64,000 nt of DNA from Tupaia tana (GCA_026018925.1 JAKSZU010000008.1:4950415-5014414); one strand, 5' to 3'; numbered from the stretch's first letter, positions 44,471 through 55,869 are shown. The notes: generated by a model not told the origin, from the letters alone. Made by a program: numbers and translations.

Positions 44471-44931
44471 GTAGGCATGCAGCTCTGGGTATGAACTGCC
44501 ATGGACACACCAGAGCAGCGCATCCTCTGGGCCGGGTCCTTCTAACTTGCTGAAATTATTACCTGAAGAAAGCACGCATTTCTTAGCTAGCAATAATCAG
44601 CTATCATTAGTGGGAATTCTTCCTCAAACTAGAACATTAGTCAAAGATCAGTTTTGAGTAAGGTGTGTTCTTTGGTGTCAATGTGAGATGGGTCCTCTTC
44701 ACTTAATGCTTTCCTACCACACCAGGTAACTTAACCCTAACACTAGCTCTTACCCTCACCAAAGACTTCAGGGCCACCTTTTCCAGAAAGAGATACCATC
44801 TCCCTTTACGTTCTGTCTGATTTCAGATGAGTAGGCATTTTCAACTTAACTAAGAAAATCAAAGTCATTGCCGTAAATTACGCACAATTAGGAACCATGA
44901 GCTGCAGTCATTGCATGAGATTATGAACTTT
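44471..44931. other. Unrecognised sequence
   Basis: No supported feature. Confidence 0.4.
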
Positions 44932-45185
44932 GGGACCAGCAGTTGGCATAATGGTTATGTTATGTTGCTGGACTCCTATGTAGTCGACCGCAGTTTGAGT
45001 CCTGGACCCAGTGGCTTAAACTTACACCGGGCGCATGTGTGTGCGTGCCCAAGATCCAAACAGGAGAAGGATTGTGGTGCGGACATCCCCCCAAGAGGGT
45101 GATTTCTTGCTCTCTGTTTCTCTGTCACTCTCTTTCTGGCAAGTGCACATGCCCTATAGAAAAAAACTCTCCAAAGGGAAAAAAA
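44932..45185 (+). mobile_element. tRNA-derived SINE, type A
   Basis: Head GGGACCAGCAGTTGGCATAATGG with a small tandem duplication 'ttatgttatgtt'. Terminal 'cctatagaaaaaaactctcc'. Diverged flanking duplication GATTATGAACTT / AATCATGGACCTT. Confidence 0.9.
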
Positions 45186-46290
45186 AGAAATCATGGACCT
45201 TAATTCCATATAAAAGAAACCCTAAATTCTGTCCAAATGCTGGAAAGGTACAGAAATATCTTCATTTCGTCTTGGTGTACTGTATCTTTAGATCAATATT
45301 CAACTTGACCCACTACTTCATTTTCACACCTCAACAGAACACTTACATTGGGTAGGTGAAAATTATCCCTTTATTTATCCCTTTTTGGTTGTAAATCTTT
45401 TTTTAGAAAGTTTAGATTTTGAGTAGAGCGGACTCAGGATACAGTCATTATTTCAGATCACTGCGTAGTTCCGTTCTTTCCCTGCACGACGGAATGAGGG
45501 ATGGAAGTGTTAACTTGGGTTGCACTAAAGCGCCTTCACAGTCTCGGATCATACTGTAAAAATCTCTATTATGTTTTGAATCATTAAGATGTTGGCTTTG
45601 AAAGTCCATCAGGCACAGTAAGTGTTTATAGGTTTGTTCCAAAGACGCCCTCAATACCGGGTCATGCCATGCAATAAGCAAATCCGACCTGGGCTGAGCG
45701 CGATCTAATTAGTTCTGTCTATTGGAAATCACAGGCGGCGTGGAAGGAGGCTCCCAGCTCCTCCGGCTCTGTTACTTGGCCTGTTCACAGCAGGTATTTT
45801 CTGTATCAAGTTATTAAAATACCCAGTGTAGCGATCAAGGATCACGCTGTTTTTCGGGGCCATCCAAGTAGCATTTTAGAGGAAATGTAATGACTCTCAG
45901 CAAGAAGAAATGTTTTATCATTTTGATCTTTGGCACGACAACAGAGAAGAGTGCAGCCAGACCCGGCTTCCTGAGAGACACCTTCTGCTGCGTTTTTCAT
46001 CACAGTCTTTTCTGGCACCCTCCAAAATAACTGTTTCAGAGATCTACTTAACAAGGGACAGATTTTAAAAGCATAATTTAACTATAATGGTACACTGTGC
46101 CTGATCCATACGAAGTTTATATTCTCTATACCTGGTGTCATATCAGTCTTACTCCACAGAAACAATCACTTCTAACAATCCCTAATGTTTCTATGAGAAA
46201 TTTTCTAGAACTGTAAGATATGAGGGGTCTTTTAAAAGCTCATGGAAAATACTCTTTTTTTAATAATTATTTTATTTAACGATATTTATT
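45186..46290. other. Complex non-repetitive segment, 1.1 kb
   Basis: No repeat is recognisable, which is unusual in this SINE-dense half of the window. A 77-codon minus-strand ORF (45448-45681) has no known domain and no convincing splice sites. The segment is a candidate unique or conserved non-coding stretch. Confidence 0.4.
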
Positions 46291-46434
46291 TATTTATTTA
46301 AATTTGACCAGAGAGGGACAGAGTGAGAGTGAGAGAGAGATGGAAAGTGAGAAAGCAAGCCACTAGGTCTGGGACTTGAATCACAGTCGGCCAGGTGGGA
46401 GTACAGCACCCTTAACCACCACGCCACTGCCATA
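46291..46434 (-). mobile_element. tRNA-derived SINE, internally deleted
   Basis: Minus-strand head 'tggcagtggcgtggtggttaagggtgc' and B-box region 'gtgattcaagtccc' join directly to the G/A complement of the CT tail. The body is missing. Confidence 0.75.
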
Positions 46435-46514
46435 TTGACTTAAACAAATTTATCCTTTGAATTAATATATGCAAATCTATCTAAGTCACTTCCTGAAACT
46501 TGTTTCTCCACATG

Positions 46515-46790
46515 ACACAGAAATGAACTACAGAGGGCCAGCAGTGGCCACAGGTAAGCTGGCTGGATTGCACATGGCTGACTGCGTGGGGGGGTCTTGG
46601 ACCCAGCTGCCTAAAAACATTCCTGGCACGTGTGCATGCTCAGACTCCTGACAGGTGGAGAAGTGGAGGAGAAAGGATTGGGGCGACCATCGCCGATGGA
46701 GGGTGCTTTTTCAGTTTCCATCCCATTCTCTCTCTCTGTCTCTTTTCAGTGAATGCAAGCCCTCTGGTTAAAAAAAAGAAACAACTACAA
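46515..46790 (+). mobile_element. tRNA-derived SINE, type B
   Basis: 'gagggccagcagtggccacaggtaagctgg', 'attcctggcacgtgtgcatgc', CT tract, 'gccctctggttaaaaaaaag'. Confidence 0.75.
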
Positions 46791-46910
46791 GTAGTAGATT
46801 GTAGATCTAAATGTAAGACATAGAACTTCTCAAATAAAAATTGGTAATGTAATTAGAGCTATCCAGATAAATGGAACAAATAGTGTATGTATATTTAGTT
46901 GTGTATAAGA

Positions 46911-46914
46911 ATAT

Positions 46915-46984
<70 letters not shown>

Positions 46985-48125
46985 ACATAGGTTATGTGTA
47001 TATGTATACATATATATTCATATATTCATGTATATATGTATACATAACCTATATGTGTGTGTGTATATATGTATACACTATATGTATACACATATATAGT
47101 CTATGTATGTGCATATACATACAAATATACTCATACATATATACATAGGATATGCATATGTATGTATGTATGTGTATATATATTATATATAGTGACACTT
47201 ATAAGGAATTGACTCACAGGATCAAGAGTAGAGTATAATATATATATATATTTACATGCATATATACACATGAATATACATATATACACTTATACATATA
47301 TACATATACACATAGGTTACATACACTGTGTAAGGAATTGGCTCACATGATTAGGGATATGCATTTATACACATGAATATACATATATACATGTATTCAT
47401 GTGTATAAATATACATGTCTATGTATACACATATATTCACATGTGTGTATTTATATATGTGTGTTTATGCAAACACACACAGACACAGTGTGTAAGGAAT
47501 TGGCTCACATGGTTAGGAATTTAGTATATATGTACATGCATATATACATGCATGTTTTCATGTGTATAAACATACACATGACTGTGTATACATATATTCA
47601 TGTGTGTACATGTGTGTCTATGTGTACATATATTCATGTGTGTACATGTTTGCATAAACACACACAGACACACTATGTGTAAGGAACTGACTCACATCAA
47701 GATGACTGAGGTCAGGATCTGCAGAGCAATATTCCACCTCCAGTCCAAAGACCAGAAGCTGCTGTGAAAACAGGCAGAGCTGGGAGTCCAGTTGAAGGCC
47801 ATCAGAAAGGAGAGTTCTCTTACCTTGGAGAGATCAGCCTTTGTTCCTTTCAGGTCTGCAGCTGACGGAGTGAGGTGCTCCCACAACAGGGAGGGCCATC
47901 TGCTTTACTCTGTCTACTGACTTAAACCCTAATCTCAGCCCCCCAAATCCCCATAGAATAATTTTGGAGCCAATTCTTTACATACCGTGTGTGTATGTTT
48001 ACATGTTTATATACACACACATAAAATATGCATATATTCACATGCACGTATGAATATATATACACATGTATATATGTATATATGTACATTCATGTGTATA
48101 TATGCATGTATATAGAATATATACT
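46911..48125. repeat. Composite (TA)/(CA)/(TG) microsatellite with tandemly repeated anchor
   Basis: About 1.2 kb dominated by TATACA-, TGTATA- and CACA-type motifs. Four copies of an anchor, 'taaggaattggctcaca' with variants, occur near 47201, 47330, 47491 and 47679. Their spacings are about 129, 161 and 188 bp. The 47679-47960 part is non-simple sequence belonging to an ancient repeat. Confidence 0.85.
47674..47965 (-). mobile_element. Ancient eutherian interspersed repeat (unnamed), copy 1
   Basis: Sequence with 'aaggaactgactcaca', 'aggtctgcagctgacggag' and 'gggccatctgctttactctgtctactgacttaaaccctaatc'. Its reverse complement lines up with 50290-50580. The pattern is widespread in mammals but I do not name it. 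Confidence 0.55.
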
Positions 48126-48198
48126 ATACTCAAGGTGACACATTAAATTAACAGTAACAAATAAGACATATATAAATGTGATCTAAAAATTTTTTTCA

Positions 48199-48463
48199 GG
48201 ACCAGCAGTTGGCGTAATGGCTATGTCACTGGACTCCCACGTAGTCGACCGTGGTTCGGGTCCCGGACCCGGTGGCTTAAACTCACTCCGGGCGCGTGTG
48301 CATGCGTGCCCAAGATCCCAAGAGGAGAATGAAGGAGAAGGGATTGTGGCATGGCCATCCCCCCTGGGGGGTGATTTCTCGCTTTCTATCTCTCTGTCTC
48401 TCTCTGTCTGTGGCGAGCGCACACGCCCTATAACAAAAAACCTCTCCAAAAAAAAGAAAAAAA
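48199..48463 (+). mobile_element. tRNA-derived SINE, type A, young
   Basis: CpG-rich. A-box-like TGGCGTAATGG at 48210-48220 and consensus B box GGTTCGGGTCC at 48253-48263. Target duplication AAATTTTTTTCA on both sides. Inserted in an L1. Confidence 0.95.
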
Positions 48464-48910
48464 AATTTTTTTCAACAGAAATTAAAAGCCTTTACTAAAA
48501 CAACAGGAAAGATCAATAAAAACTACATTAAAATTAAACGTAACAAATTCTGTTATTCAAAATATGATTACACAATGAAATGTAATGCAGCAATCAAGAT
48601 AAATTATTTACTGCTAGAAGTAGCAATATGGATGAATCACACAAAGTTCAGTGAAAGAAGCCAGAGGCATAAGAGTGAATGTTTTATAATTTTATTTATG
48701 TGAACTTCAGCAGCTAACACACGTAAATATTAGATTTAGAAATCAGAATGGCAGTGAGTTGCCTTTGAGGAAAGTGAGGAAGGTGATCTGTGGATTGTTT
48801 AAATGCTTACAATCAATTTTGTGATAATTCACCAATTTGTAAATTTATATTTGTACAGCTTTCGTTATGAATGATATACATAGATAAAGAATAAGCCAGC
48901 TGCTAACTTG
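48464..48910 (+). mobile_element. LINE-1 (L1M-like) 3' end
   Basis: 'tacacaatgaaatgtaatgcagcaatcaaga', 'atggatgaatcacacaaagttcagtgaaagaagccag' and the downstream 3'UTR follow the L1 ORF2 end. A short upstream piece lies at 48165-48198. Confidence 0.75.
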
Positions 48911-49424
48911 TATTGTAAATCAATAATTAAATTGTCAGTCTAAATTAAAGGAACACAATGTATAAATTCCAATATATTGTCTAGAGCTATTAAATCGTCA
49001 GAGGTGTTGAATACAAAAAGAAATGCACTCATCCAAAACAAAAACACAATCAATATGTATTATAAGTTCAATTACAGTTTAAAGAAGTTACATAATTAGG
49101 ATTACGATAACTATTATGTGTAACAATGCTAAATCTCTCATTAAGAAAAATACATCTCAGATTTGCTGTAAAAAACACATAATACATGAGATCAAAGCAA
49201 ACGTAGATATATATTAAGTTAGGAAAAATTAATGTGAAAGAATAAGCAGTTACATTAGATAAACACAAAGAGATGACAGAGTTTTGAATTTCAAAATTAA
49301 GGCAACTTTATAAGACAAAAAGTGGACCAAGGCTTTAGTCTAATAAAGAATAAAAGCATATTATGAAATTACTATTGCTATGAATTCAAATTTTGTATAT
49401 AATCTAGCATCAAAACACAAAACA
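48911..49424. other. AT-rich unrecognised sequence
   Basis: No supported feature. Confidence 0.4.
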
Positions 49425-49980
49425 AGGCCAGCAGGTAATGGAGCTCAAGGAGCTGGATCCCACATGGCCAATTGCACGGTTCTAGACCCGGACTCTGGCT
49501 TGAAAATCACTGGGACCAGCAGATGGCATAATGAGTATGTCGTTGGACTCCCACGTAGTCAACCACATTTTGAGTCTCAGACCCGGCGACTTAAAAAACT
49601 CAAACTGGGCATGTGTGTGTGTGCTGAAGATCCCAAGAGGAGACTGGAGGAGAAGGGATTGCGGCGTGACCATCCTCCTTGTGGGGTGATTTCTCGATTT
49701 CTGTCTCTATGTCTCTCTCTGTCTCTCTGGCAAGTACATGCACCCTATAGCAAAAAATCTCTCTCTCAAAAAAATAAATTAATTAATTAATTAAAAGAGT
49801 GAAAGTCACACCAGGTGTGTGTGTTTGTGTCTAAAATTCCAAGACGAAATGGAAGGAAAAGGACTGCAATGTGGCCCTCTCACCTGGCGGCTGATTACTC
49901 ACTTCTCGCTTTCTCTCTCTGTCTCTCTGATGAGCACATGGGCTCTACAGCGAAAACTAAAAACAAACAAACAAAACATA
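49425..49980 (+). mobile_element. tRNA-derived SINE, type B, split by a type A copy
   Basis: The 5' part is at 49425-49511 ('ggccagcaggtaatggagctcaaggagctggatccc'). The 3' part is at 49800-49980 ('gtcacaccaggtgtgtgtg'..CT tract..'ctacagcgaaaactaaaaac'). The host element is continuous once the inner SINE is removed. Confidence 0.85.
49512..49798 (+). mobile_element. tRNA-derived SINE, type A, nested in type B
   Basis: Complete, ending in (AATT)n-rich tail. Target duplication TTGAAAATCAC / GTGAAAGTCAC within the host SINE. Confidence 0.9.
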
Positions 49981-50289
49981 GACACTTCAGATTTAAAAGG
50001 AGAACAAAGGAGTCGTTGTAAATCGATGGATTTTCCTAGCTATACAGTGCAACCAGTCATCCTGTACAATTGCCCCAAGCCTGCTGCTTGGCTTGTATGG
50101 AATTGTGAAAAGGTTGTAATTCAAATGCCTTTAGGTTGATACACGTGTTCTCTAGTTTGGCAAGTGCTACAACACTCCTCGTTATATTATAGCTGTTCAC
50201 CTCCTCGTAAAATTCTTTCTGATCTATAAGAAACATACATTTATTTTGCCTATTAAACTATCACAGATTGTAACAGAGAAAGAATATTT

Positions 50290-50580
50290 CCACATCCGTT
50301 TTGCTGTGATGGGTAATGTGGTCTCCAGATATTTGTTCACATATGGCTCTGAGTGTGTCTCTGAGGATATTTTTGTTTCAGATTAACATAGAAATGGCAG
50401 ACATAGTAGAGCAGATTGTCTTTCCTAAGGTGGACAAGCCTTATCTAATCGGTTGAAGGCAAAAGGCTGAAAGCCAAAGCTGGCCTACATGCAAGGAGAG
50501 AGGCTGACCTACCTGAAGGCCTTCTCACTGAAATTTTGGCTTTTTTAGTCTCAAACCTCCTGATCGTTGGACTGAACCCA
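50290..50580 (+). mobile_element. Ancient eutherian interspersed repeat (unnamed), copy 2
   Basis: 'tctgaggatatttttgtttcagattaaca', 'gtagagcagattgtctttcctaaggtggacaagccttatctaatc' and 'ttgaaggcaaaaggctga' mirror the reverse complement of 47674-47965. Confidence 0.55.
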
Positions 50581-50974
50581 TCTCAAAAACTCTAATAGTC
50601 ACACAAGTAAAATCACTTTACATCAAATCTATGTGATACTTTGTTATGTGTGAGTTTCCATTTCCCTACCAATTTCCCCTACGCATTTTATGTATTAAAC
50701 TGATTTTTCCATATCAATTTTGAAATTTGTATTTCACTTCCCTGAGTTTTTTCTCTACTTTTTTGAGATTTAGCCTTCTTCACCTGTACATTACCTTCTC
50801 CTATCATTGGTTCATTTGCTATTGCCCCTCTTTATTCATTCATAAATATTATTTATATAATGTCAACATTGTTTCCATTATAAATGTTAAATATTTCATA
50901 AGTTATAAAATTATAAAAGTAATTGTGTTTTCCTTTTTATCTTTTTAAGTCTGCCAATTAAGAACTACTAAAAT
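50581..50974. other. AT-rich unrecognised sequence
   Basis: No supported feature. Confidence 0.4.
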
Positions 50975-51236
50975 GGGGGCCAGCAGATGGTGTAGTGGTT
51001 TCATCACTGGACTCCCACATAGTTGACCATAGTTTGAGTCCCAGATCCGGTGGCTTGAAAAATCACACCAGGCGTTTGTGTGTGCATGCACAAGATCCCG
51101 GGAGGAGAACAGGGGAGAAGGAATTGTGGTATGGCCTCCCCTGTGTGTGATTTTTCACTTTCACTCTCATTGTGTCTCTCTTTCCAGTGAATGCATGTGT
51201 CCTAAGGCAGAAACTTCTAAAGAAAAAAAAAAAAAA
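50975..51236 (+). mobile_element. tRNA-derived SINE, type A/B intermediate
   Basis: 'ggggccagcagatggtgtagtggtttcatcactggactccc', 'gtttgagtcccag', terminal 'cctaaggcagaaacttc'. Flanking AACTACTAAAATG / AACTTCTAAAGTG. Confidence 0.9.
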
Positions 51237-51246
51237 AAACTTCTAA

Positions 51247-51465
51247 AGTGGACCTGCCCCATGGTTTGGTGACCAACTGTGTGGCTGAGTCCTGACACTA
51301 CTGGCTTGAAAAACATGCCAGGCACACGTGGGTGTACCCAAAGTCCTCACAGGATGGAGAAAAGGAGGAGAAAGTGTTGTGGTGTGACCACACTTCTCTG
51401 GGGCATACTTTCTCTCTCTCCCTCTGTCTTTCTGTCTCTGGCAAATGGGAAAAAAAAAAAAGCCT
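51247..51465 (+). mobile_element. tRNA-derived SINE, type B
   Basis: 'gtggacctgccccatggtttggtgacc', 'cttgaaaaacatgccaggcacacg', CT tract and poly(A). Follows the previous SINE almost head to tail. Confidence 0.8.
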
Positions 51466-51610
51466 ATTAAAAATTCATCTTACTATAGTATAACTTGTTA
51501 GTCATATCCATGAGAGTTTTTCTACTAAAGTTCAAAAATTATAATTATTAACACATCTAAGTCTTTAATCCATCTTTACTTTTAGCTATGAAGTAGTGTT
51601 TCAATTTATT

Positions 51611-51778
51611 GGAAGTTTATTTATTTATTTCTTCCATAAGAGAGTCAGAGGCACCCCGAGCCTCAGCTGGCCCAGGTCACCGGCACACACGCGCATGCCT
51701 GGCCAGTCTTGGATGCCAACACGGACTGGCCATGTGGATTCAACTGAGTGACCACTGTGCGGCCGTCAGACCCGCCAA
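51611..51778 (-). mobile_element. tRNA-derived SINE, type C
   Basis: Left end 'gaagtttatttatttatttcttccataagagag' is the complement of the type C tail. The head complement 'gaccactgtgcggccgtc' is at the right. Confidence 0.75.
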
Positions 51779-51930
51779 CTTTTTGCTTTTCTGTAATAAC
51801 GGATTCTCACAGCACAATCAGTTAATTCTCCTCCCACTATTCTGTATGTACCTGAGTCATTTAACAGCAATTAGATAACACATAAAATAAGCATATAACC
51901 TGTTTCTGTGTCTTGATTACCATATCTTTG

Positions 51931-52206
51931 GGTTTTTTTCTCTCTCTTTTTTTTTTTTTTTCTGGAGAGGTTTTCGCTATAGGGCGCAGTGCGCTCGCCA
52001 GACAGAGACATAGAGACAGAAAGCAAGAAATCACCCCCCAGGGGGGATGGTCACGTCGCAATCCCTTCTCCTCCATTCTCCTCTCGGGATCTTGGGCACG
52101 CACGCACACGTGCCCGGCGTGAGTTTTAAGCCACCGGGTCCGGGACGCGAACCACGATGGACTACGTGGGAGTCCAGCGACAGCCATTACGCTAACTGCT
52201 GGTTCC
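51931..52206 (-). mobile_element. tRNA-derived SINE, type A, very young
   Basis: A full-length CpG-rich copy with the CCCCCCAGGGGGG block. The perfect 18-bp target duplication TTGATTACCATATCTTTG stands at 51913-51930 and 52208-52225. It is the clearest recent insertion in the window. Confidence 0.97.
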
Positions 52207-52534
52207 CTTGATTACCATATCTTTGTAATAAATTTTCATTCTTAGAGCAATCTCCTTCTGGTCTATTGCTGTTGTATGATTTGGCATATATTTGACCATT
52301 GACTTTTCCAAGATATATTTATCACTGTTTTTAAATTTTATCTTAAAATACTTGCTAAAATTATTTTTGCAAAAATTTAAGTTGGTAGATAATTTTGGGG
52401 AGAATTGATGTATTTTTTATTGTCTTTCTGTCTATGAAGAAGGTAAATATCTTTGTCTTTGATGTATTCCAACGAGTTAGTCTTCAAAAGGCAGCCATAA
52501 ATTATTTGCAATTCCTGGAAGGTGTTTGTGTTCA

Positions 52535-52760
52535 GTAGAGAAACACAAAAAGAACATAAAAAAAGACAGGGAGAAAATACTCCTAACAGGGCATGGCATT
52601 GCCACAATCCTTTCTCCTCCATTTTGCCATCCTTATGAAATTTGGAGCATGTACCCACAAGCACCAGGCATGTATATTTAAGCCTTTAGGCTGAGACCTG
52701 AACTGCATTTGACCATGTGGAATCAGACTCCCTTAGCCATTAGGCTATGGAGCTGGCCCA
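52535..52760 (-). mobile_element. tRNA-derived SINE, type B
   Basis: Minus-strand head 'gggccagctccatagcctaatgg' with 'ttcaggtctcag', body complement 'ctttctcctccattttgccatcctt'. Confidence 0.8.
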
Positions 52761-52926
52761 ACTGTAAATATTATACAAGACATTTCAATTATTTTATATT
52801 TTGAAAGTTACTAAAAATGTCTTAAAACAGATTTTCTCACTTGATAATGACAACTCATCTGATTTTTATGAATCTATATCTAGTCACCTTGGTAAATAAT
52901 CTTGTTTATAAAAATAATTTGTCCAT

Positions 52927-53202
52927 GGAACCAGCATTTAGCGTAATGGCTATGTTGCTGGACTCCCATGTAGTCAACCGCAGTTCAAGTTCCATAACCA
53001 GTGGCTTAAACTCACTCCAGGTGCATGTGGATGCGTGCCCAAGATCCCGAGAAGAGAATGGAGGAGAATGGATTGCGGCATGGCCATCCCCTCTGGAGGG
53101 TGATTTCTCGCTTTCTGTCTCTCTGTCTCTCTCTGTCTTTCTGGTGAGTGCAAGCGCCCTTTAGCAAAAACCTCTCAAAAAAGAAAAAAAAAAAGGAAAA
53201 AA
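52927..53202 (+). mobile_element. tRNA-derived SINE, type A
   Basis: Head GGAACCAGCATTTAGCGTAATGG and terminal 'ctttagcaaaaacctctc'. Target duplication AATAATTTGTCCAT on both sides. Confidence 0.95.
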
Positions 53203-53382
53203 AATAATTTGTCCATAGATCCTGTAGAATATTATATGTATCCTTTAAATTAACTTTTTGATCTTTTCATTTCAAATAATTTCATCTTTTTTATTTAATT
53301 TTCCTACTGGCATGGGCTGCCAATACAATGTTGATGAGAAATAACAATAGATACATGTTATGTGATTTTATCTTATGTAGTT

Positions 53383-53625
53383 GGGGAGGGGTGGCTCTGT
53401 GACCTGGTAATTAAGACAATTGGATCCCACATAGTTGAATCCATGGTTCAAATTGTGGCCACCGAGACTTGGAAAACACGCCAGGTGTGTGTGAGTATGC
53501 TCCAAATTCCAACAGATGAAGGTACGGATTGTGGCATGGCCATGCCTTGTGTAGGAATGTATTCTCCTTCTAGCTGTCTCTATCTCTGGTGAATACACAT
53601 GTCTTCTGGGGGAAAAAAAAATAGT
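53383..53625 (+). mobile_element. tRNA-derived SINE, type B
   Basis: 'ggggtggctctgtgacctggtaattaagacaattggatcccacatag', 'aaaacacgccaggtgtgtgtg', CT-rich tail and 'tcttctggggg' with poly(A). Confidence 0.8.
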
Positions 53626-53837
53626 GCCTAGTTTTATGAGTGTGGTCACTATTCTATTAGTATTTTTGTTTTTGTTTTCTGGTTATTCATTCCTATATAC
53701 TTTTGGTTTTTTTTTTTTTTTTTTCCCAAACATATTGGCTTCAAGTGAGTGAACTGTGGAACATTCATTTTATTTGCACTCAATACTAATATGGAATAAT
53801 TTATTTTTTATTTGTTTGTTAGAAATTACTTCTAATG

Positions 53838-54092
53838 GACCACTCTGTGGTCTGGTGGTTGTGGTAGCCAGATCCCACGTGACTGACTATGAGTTTCAAG
53901 TTCTAGATCTGGTGGCTTGAGAAACAGACTGGGTGTGTGAGCGTGTGTGTGCCCCAAATCCAGAGAGGACGAAGAGGTGGAGGAAAAGGGACTGTGGTGC
54001 CACCATCCCATGGGAGGGGTTTTCTACTTTCCCTCTGCTTCTCTCTCTGGCAAGTGCACACACCCTTCAGCAAAAGCAAAAAGGAAAAGAAA
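53838..54092 (+). mobile_element. tRNA-derived SINE, type B
   Basis: 'ggaccactctgtggtctggtggttgtggtagccagatcccacg', CT tract, 'cacacccttcagcaaaagc'. Target duplication AAATTACTTCTA on both sides. Confidence 0.9.
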
Positions 54093-54630
54093 AATTACTT
54101 CTAGAACTGTGTGTGTTGTGGTTTAAAATGAGCAGATTTTAAACTTCCAATTCAACTGTCTTAATTATTTTTAAGTTATTTTTCAATTCCTGTTTTCTAC
54201 TATTTAAATGGCAGTAAGTGATGATTGGGGGGATAGTTCCCTACTATTTCGTAGTAGGTTAAAGTAGCTGCCATGACATTTTTTTCTATTACTCTCCTAT
54301 ACATTAAACACTATTTCATGTATAGCTTTGTCACTTTATGCATTTCCACAAATTGGTTTCCTTCTACTTTTATTCATAAATCTTGCCACATATATTTCTA
54401 CTTAATTATTTTTTCAGTCAAATTTCTGGTACTCTATTGGGTATATTCTGATACATTAATATTTGCTTTTATCTGTATTATATCATTTTCCCTATTGTCA
54501 GCTTATAGATAAATAGGTTTTTGCTAGATTATTAAATTAGAAAGGTATTAAGTTTTTTTCTTAATAGTAATTAAGGATTTAAATTTCTTTTGGATAATCT
54601 CTGAACTGCATCTTATAAATTATTCTTCTA
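54093..54630. other. AT-rich unrecognised sequence
   Basis: No supported feature. Confidence 0.4.
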
Positions 54631-54631
54631 A

Positions 54632-54850
54632 AGATTGTTTATTTATTTATTTATTTATTTTTACTTATGAGAGAGCACGTGTGTGCACAATGAGACTGTG
54701 TGAGAGAGAAAAAAATAAACGCCCTCTATAGGGTCTATGTGCACAGTGTGTTCTTGGGCAGACCAGGCCAGGAATCCAGGTCGTGGTCAGCATGTGGGTC
54801 CCAGCTTCCTGTGATCAGCACATTACTGCTTTACTACGAAGCCCACCCTG
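54632..54850 (-). mobile_element. tRNA-derived SINE, type C
   Basis: Left end is (ATTT)n plus 'acttatgagagag'. The body complement 'gccaggaatccaggtcg' and head region 'tactgctttactacg' follow. Confidence 0.65.
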
Positions 54851-54924
54851 AGTCTCATACATTCTTATATGAAGTACTTTTGTAACTATAAAATTTAAAG
54901 TAAAATTTCAGCTTTTTTTGGATT

Positions 54925-55152
54925 GATGAGTTTTCATTTTGTCTAGAGAGAAAAGAGAGAAAGAGAGAAAGAAAGCACCCTCCATGGAGAATGGTGAGGC
55001 TGCAACCCCTTCTCCTCCATTTCTCCTTCCTTTCTGAACCCTGAGCATACATGTGCATGTGCCCTTCATGGTTTCCAGGCCACCGGGCCTAGGATTTGAA
55101 CGATGCTATCACCCATGTGGCATCCAGCTGCCTCAACCATTGGCTGACCTAG
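54925..55152 (-). mobile_element. tRNA-derived SINE, type B
   Basis: Minus-strand 'aggtcagccaatggttgagg', 'gttcaaatcctagg', body complement 'ccttctcctccatttctcc' and a G/A complement of the CT tail. Confidence 0.8.
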
Positions 55153-55378
55153 AATCAATAGGTTATTTAAAGGTGGGTTTGTAAAGATTTATTTAAACAC
55201 ATAAATTGTAATTTGTTCATATACTTTTATCACTTTTTAATCCAATACTTTTGTTGTCAGAGAATGTTATATTTTATGGATTTTTTGACAAGTATTAACA
55301 CTTTGATTTAGGACTTAGAAAATCATCAATATTCAAAATGCTTCCTGTGTCCTTGAAAATATTATATGTCTTTACACT
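55153..55378. other. AT-rich unrecognised sequence
   Basis: No supported feature. Confidence 0.4.
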
Positions 55379-55379
55379 T

Positions 55380-55835
55380 TTTTCATTTTTTCATGTTTCA
55401 TTTTTCTCAGCATTATTGAGGTGTAACTGACAAAAAGAAATGTGTATATTTAAGATGCCCAGCTTTCTGTTTTGATATGTGTATCCATTGTGAAATGATT
55501 ACCTCAATCAAATTCATTAACATACCAATCACCTCTCAGTTATCTTTATGTTTGTGTGTGTGTCATAAGAACATTTAGGATCTATTAGAACATTTCAATA
55601 ATGCACATATTATTAACCATAGTCACCATGCCACCTGTGCATTAGATCTCTAGAGCTCATTCATCCTGGATAAGTGAAACTCCGTGCTCTTTGACCAGCA
55701 CCCCCACGATTGCCCTCGTGTTCTAGGTCCTGGTGACTAACACTGTACTCTCTATTTCTGTGAGTTCAACATACAAGTGAGATCGTGCAACATTTTTTTG
55801 TGTGTGTGCCTGGCTTCTAAGCCACGTTTGAAAAA
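55380..55835 (-). mobile_element. LINE-1 (L1M-like) 3' end, antisense
   Basis: On the given strand: 'cagcattattgaggtgtaactgacaaa', 'accatagtcaccatgcca', 'cattagatctctagagctcattcatcctg', 'ctctatttctgtgagttcaac' and 'ataagtgagatcgtgcaa'-like sequence. This is the usual order of an antisense L1 3'UTR running toward ORF2. Confidence 0.85.
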
Positions 55836-55869
55836 TATCCAAGAGGTTAAATGACTTTTTATCTTTTTG

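Noticed and set aside
45448-45681. Possible minus-strand exon (77 codons)
   Set aside because: No good acceptor with a polypyrimidine tract, no partner exon and no known domain.
46911-47700. CRISPR-like array, because an anchor recurs at intervals
   Set aside because: Anchors vary, spacers are microsatellite DNA and the genome is mammalian.
48199-48280. A tRNA gene, because A and B boxes are present
   Set aside because: There is no acceptor stem pairing or anticodon arm of normal form, and the sequence continues into a SINE body.
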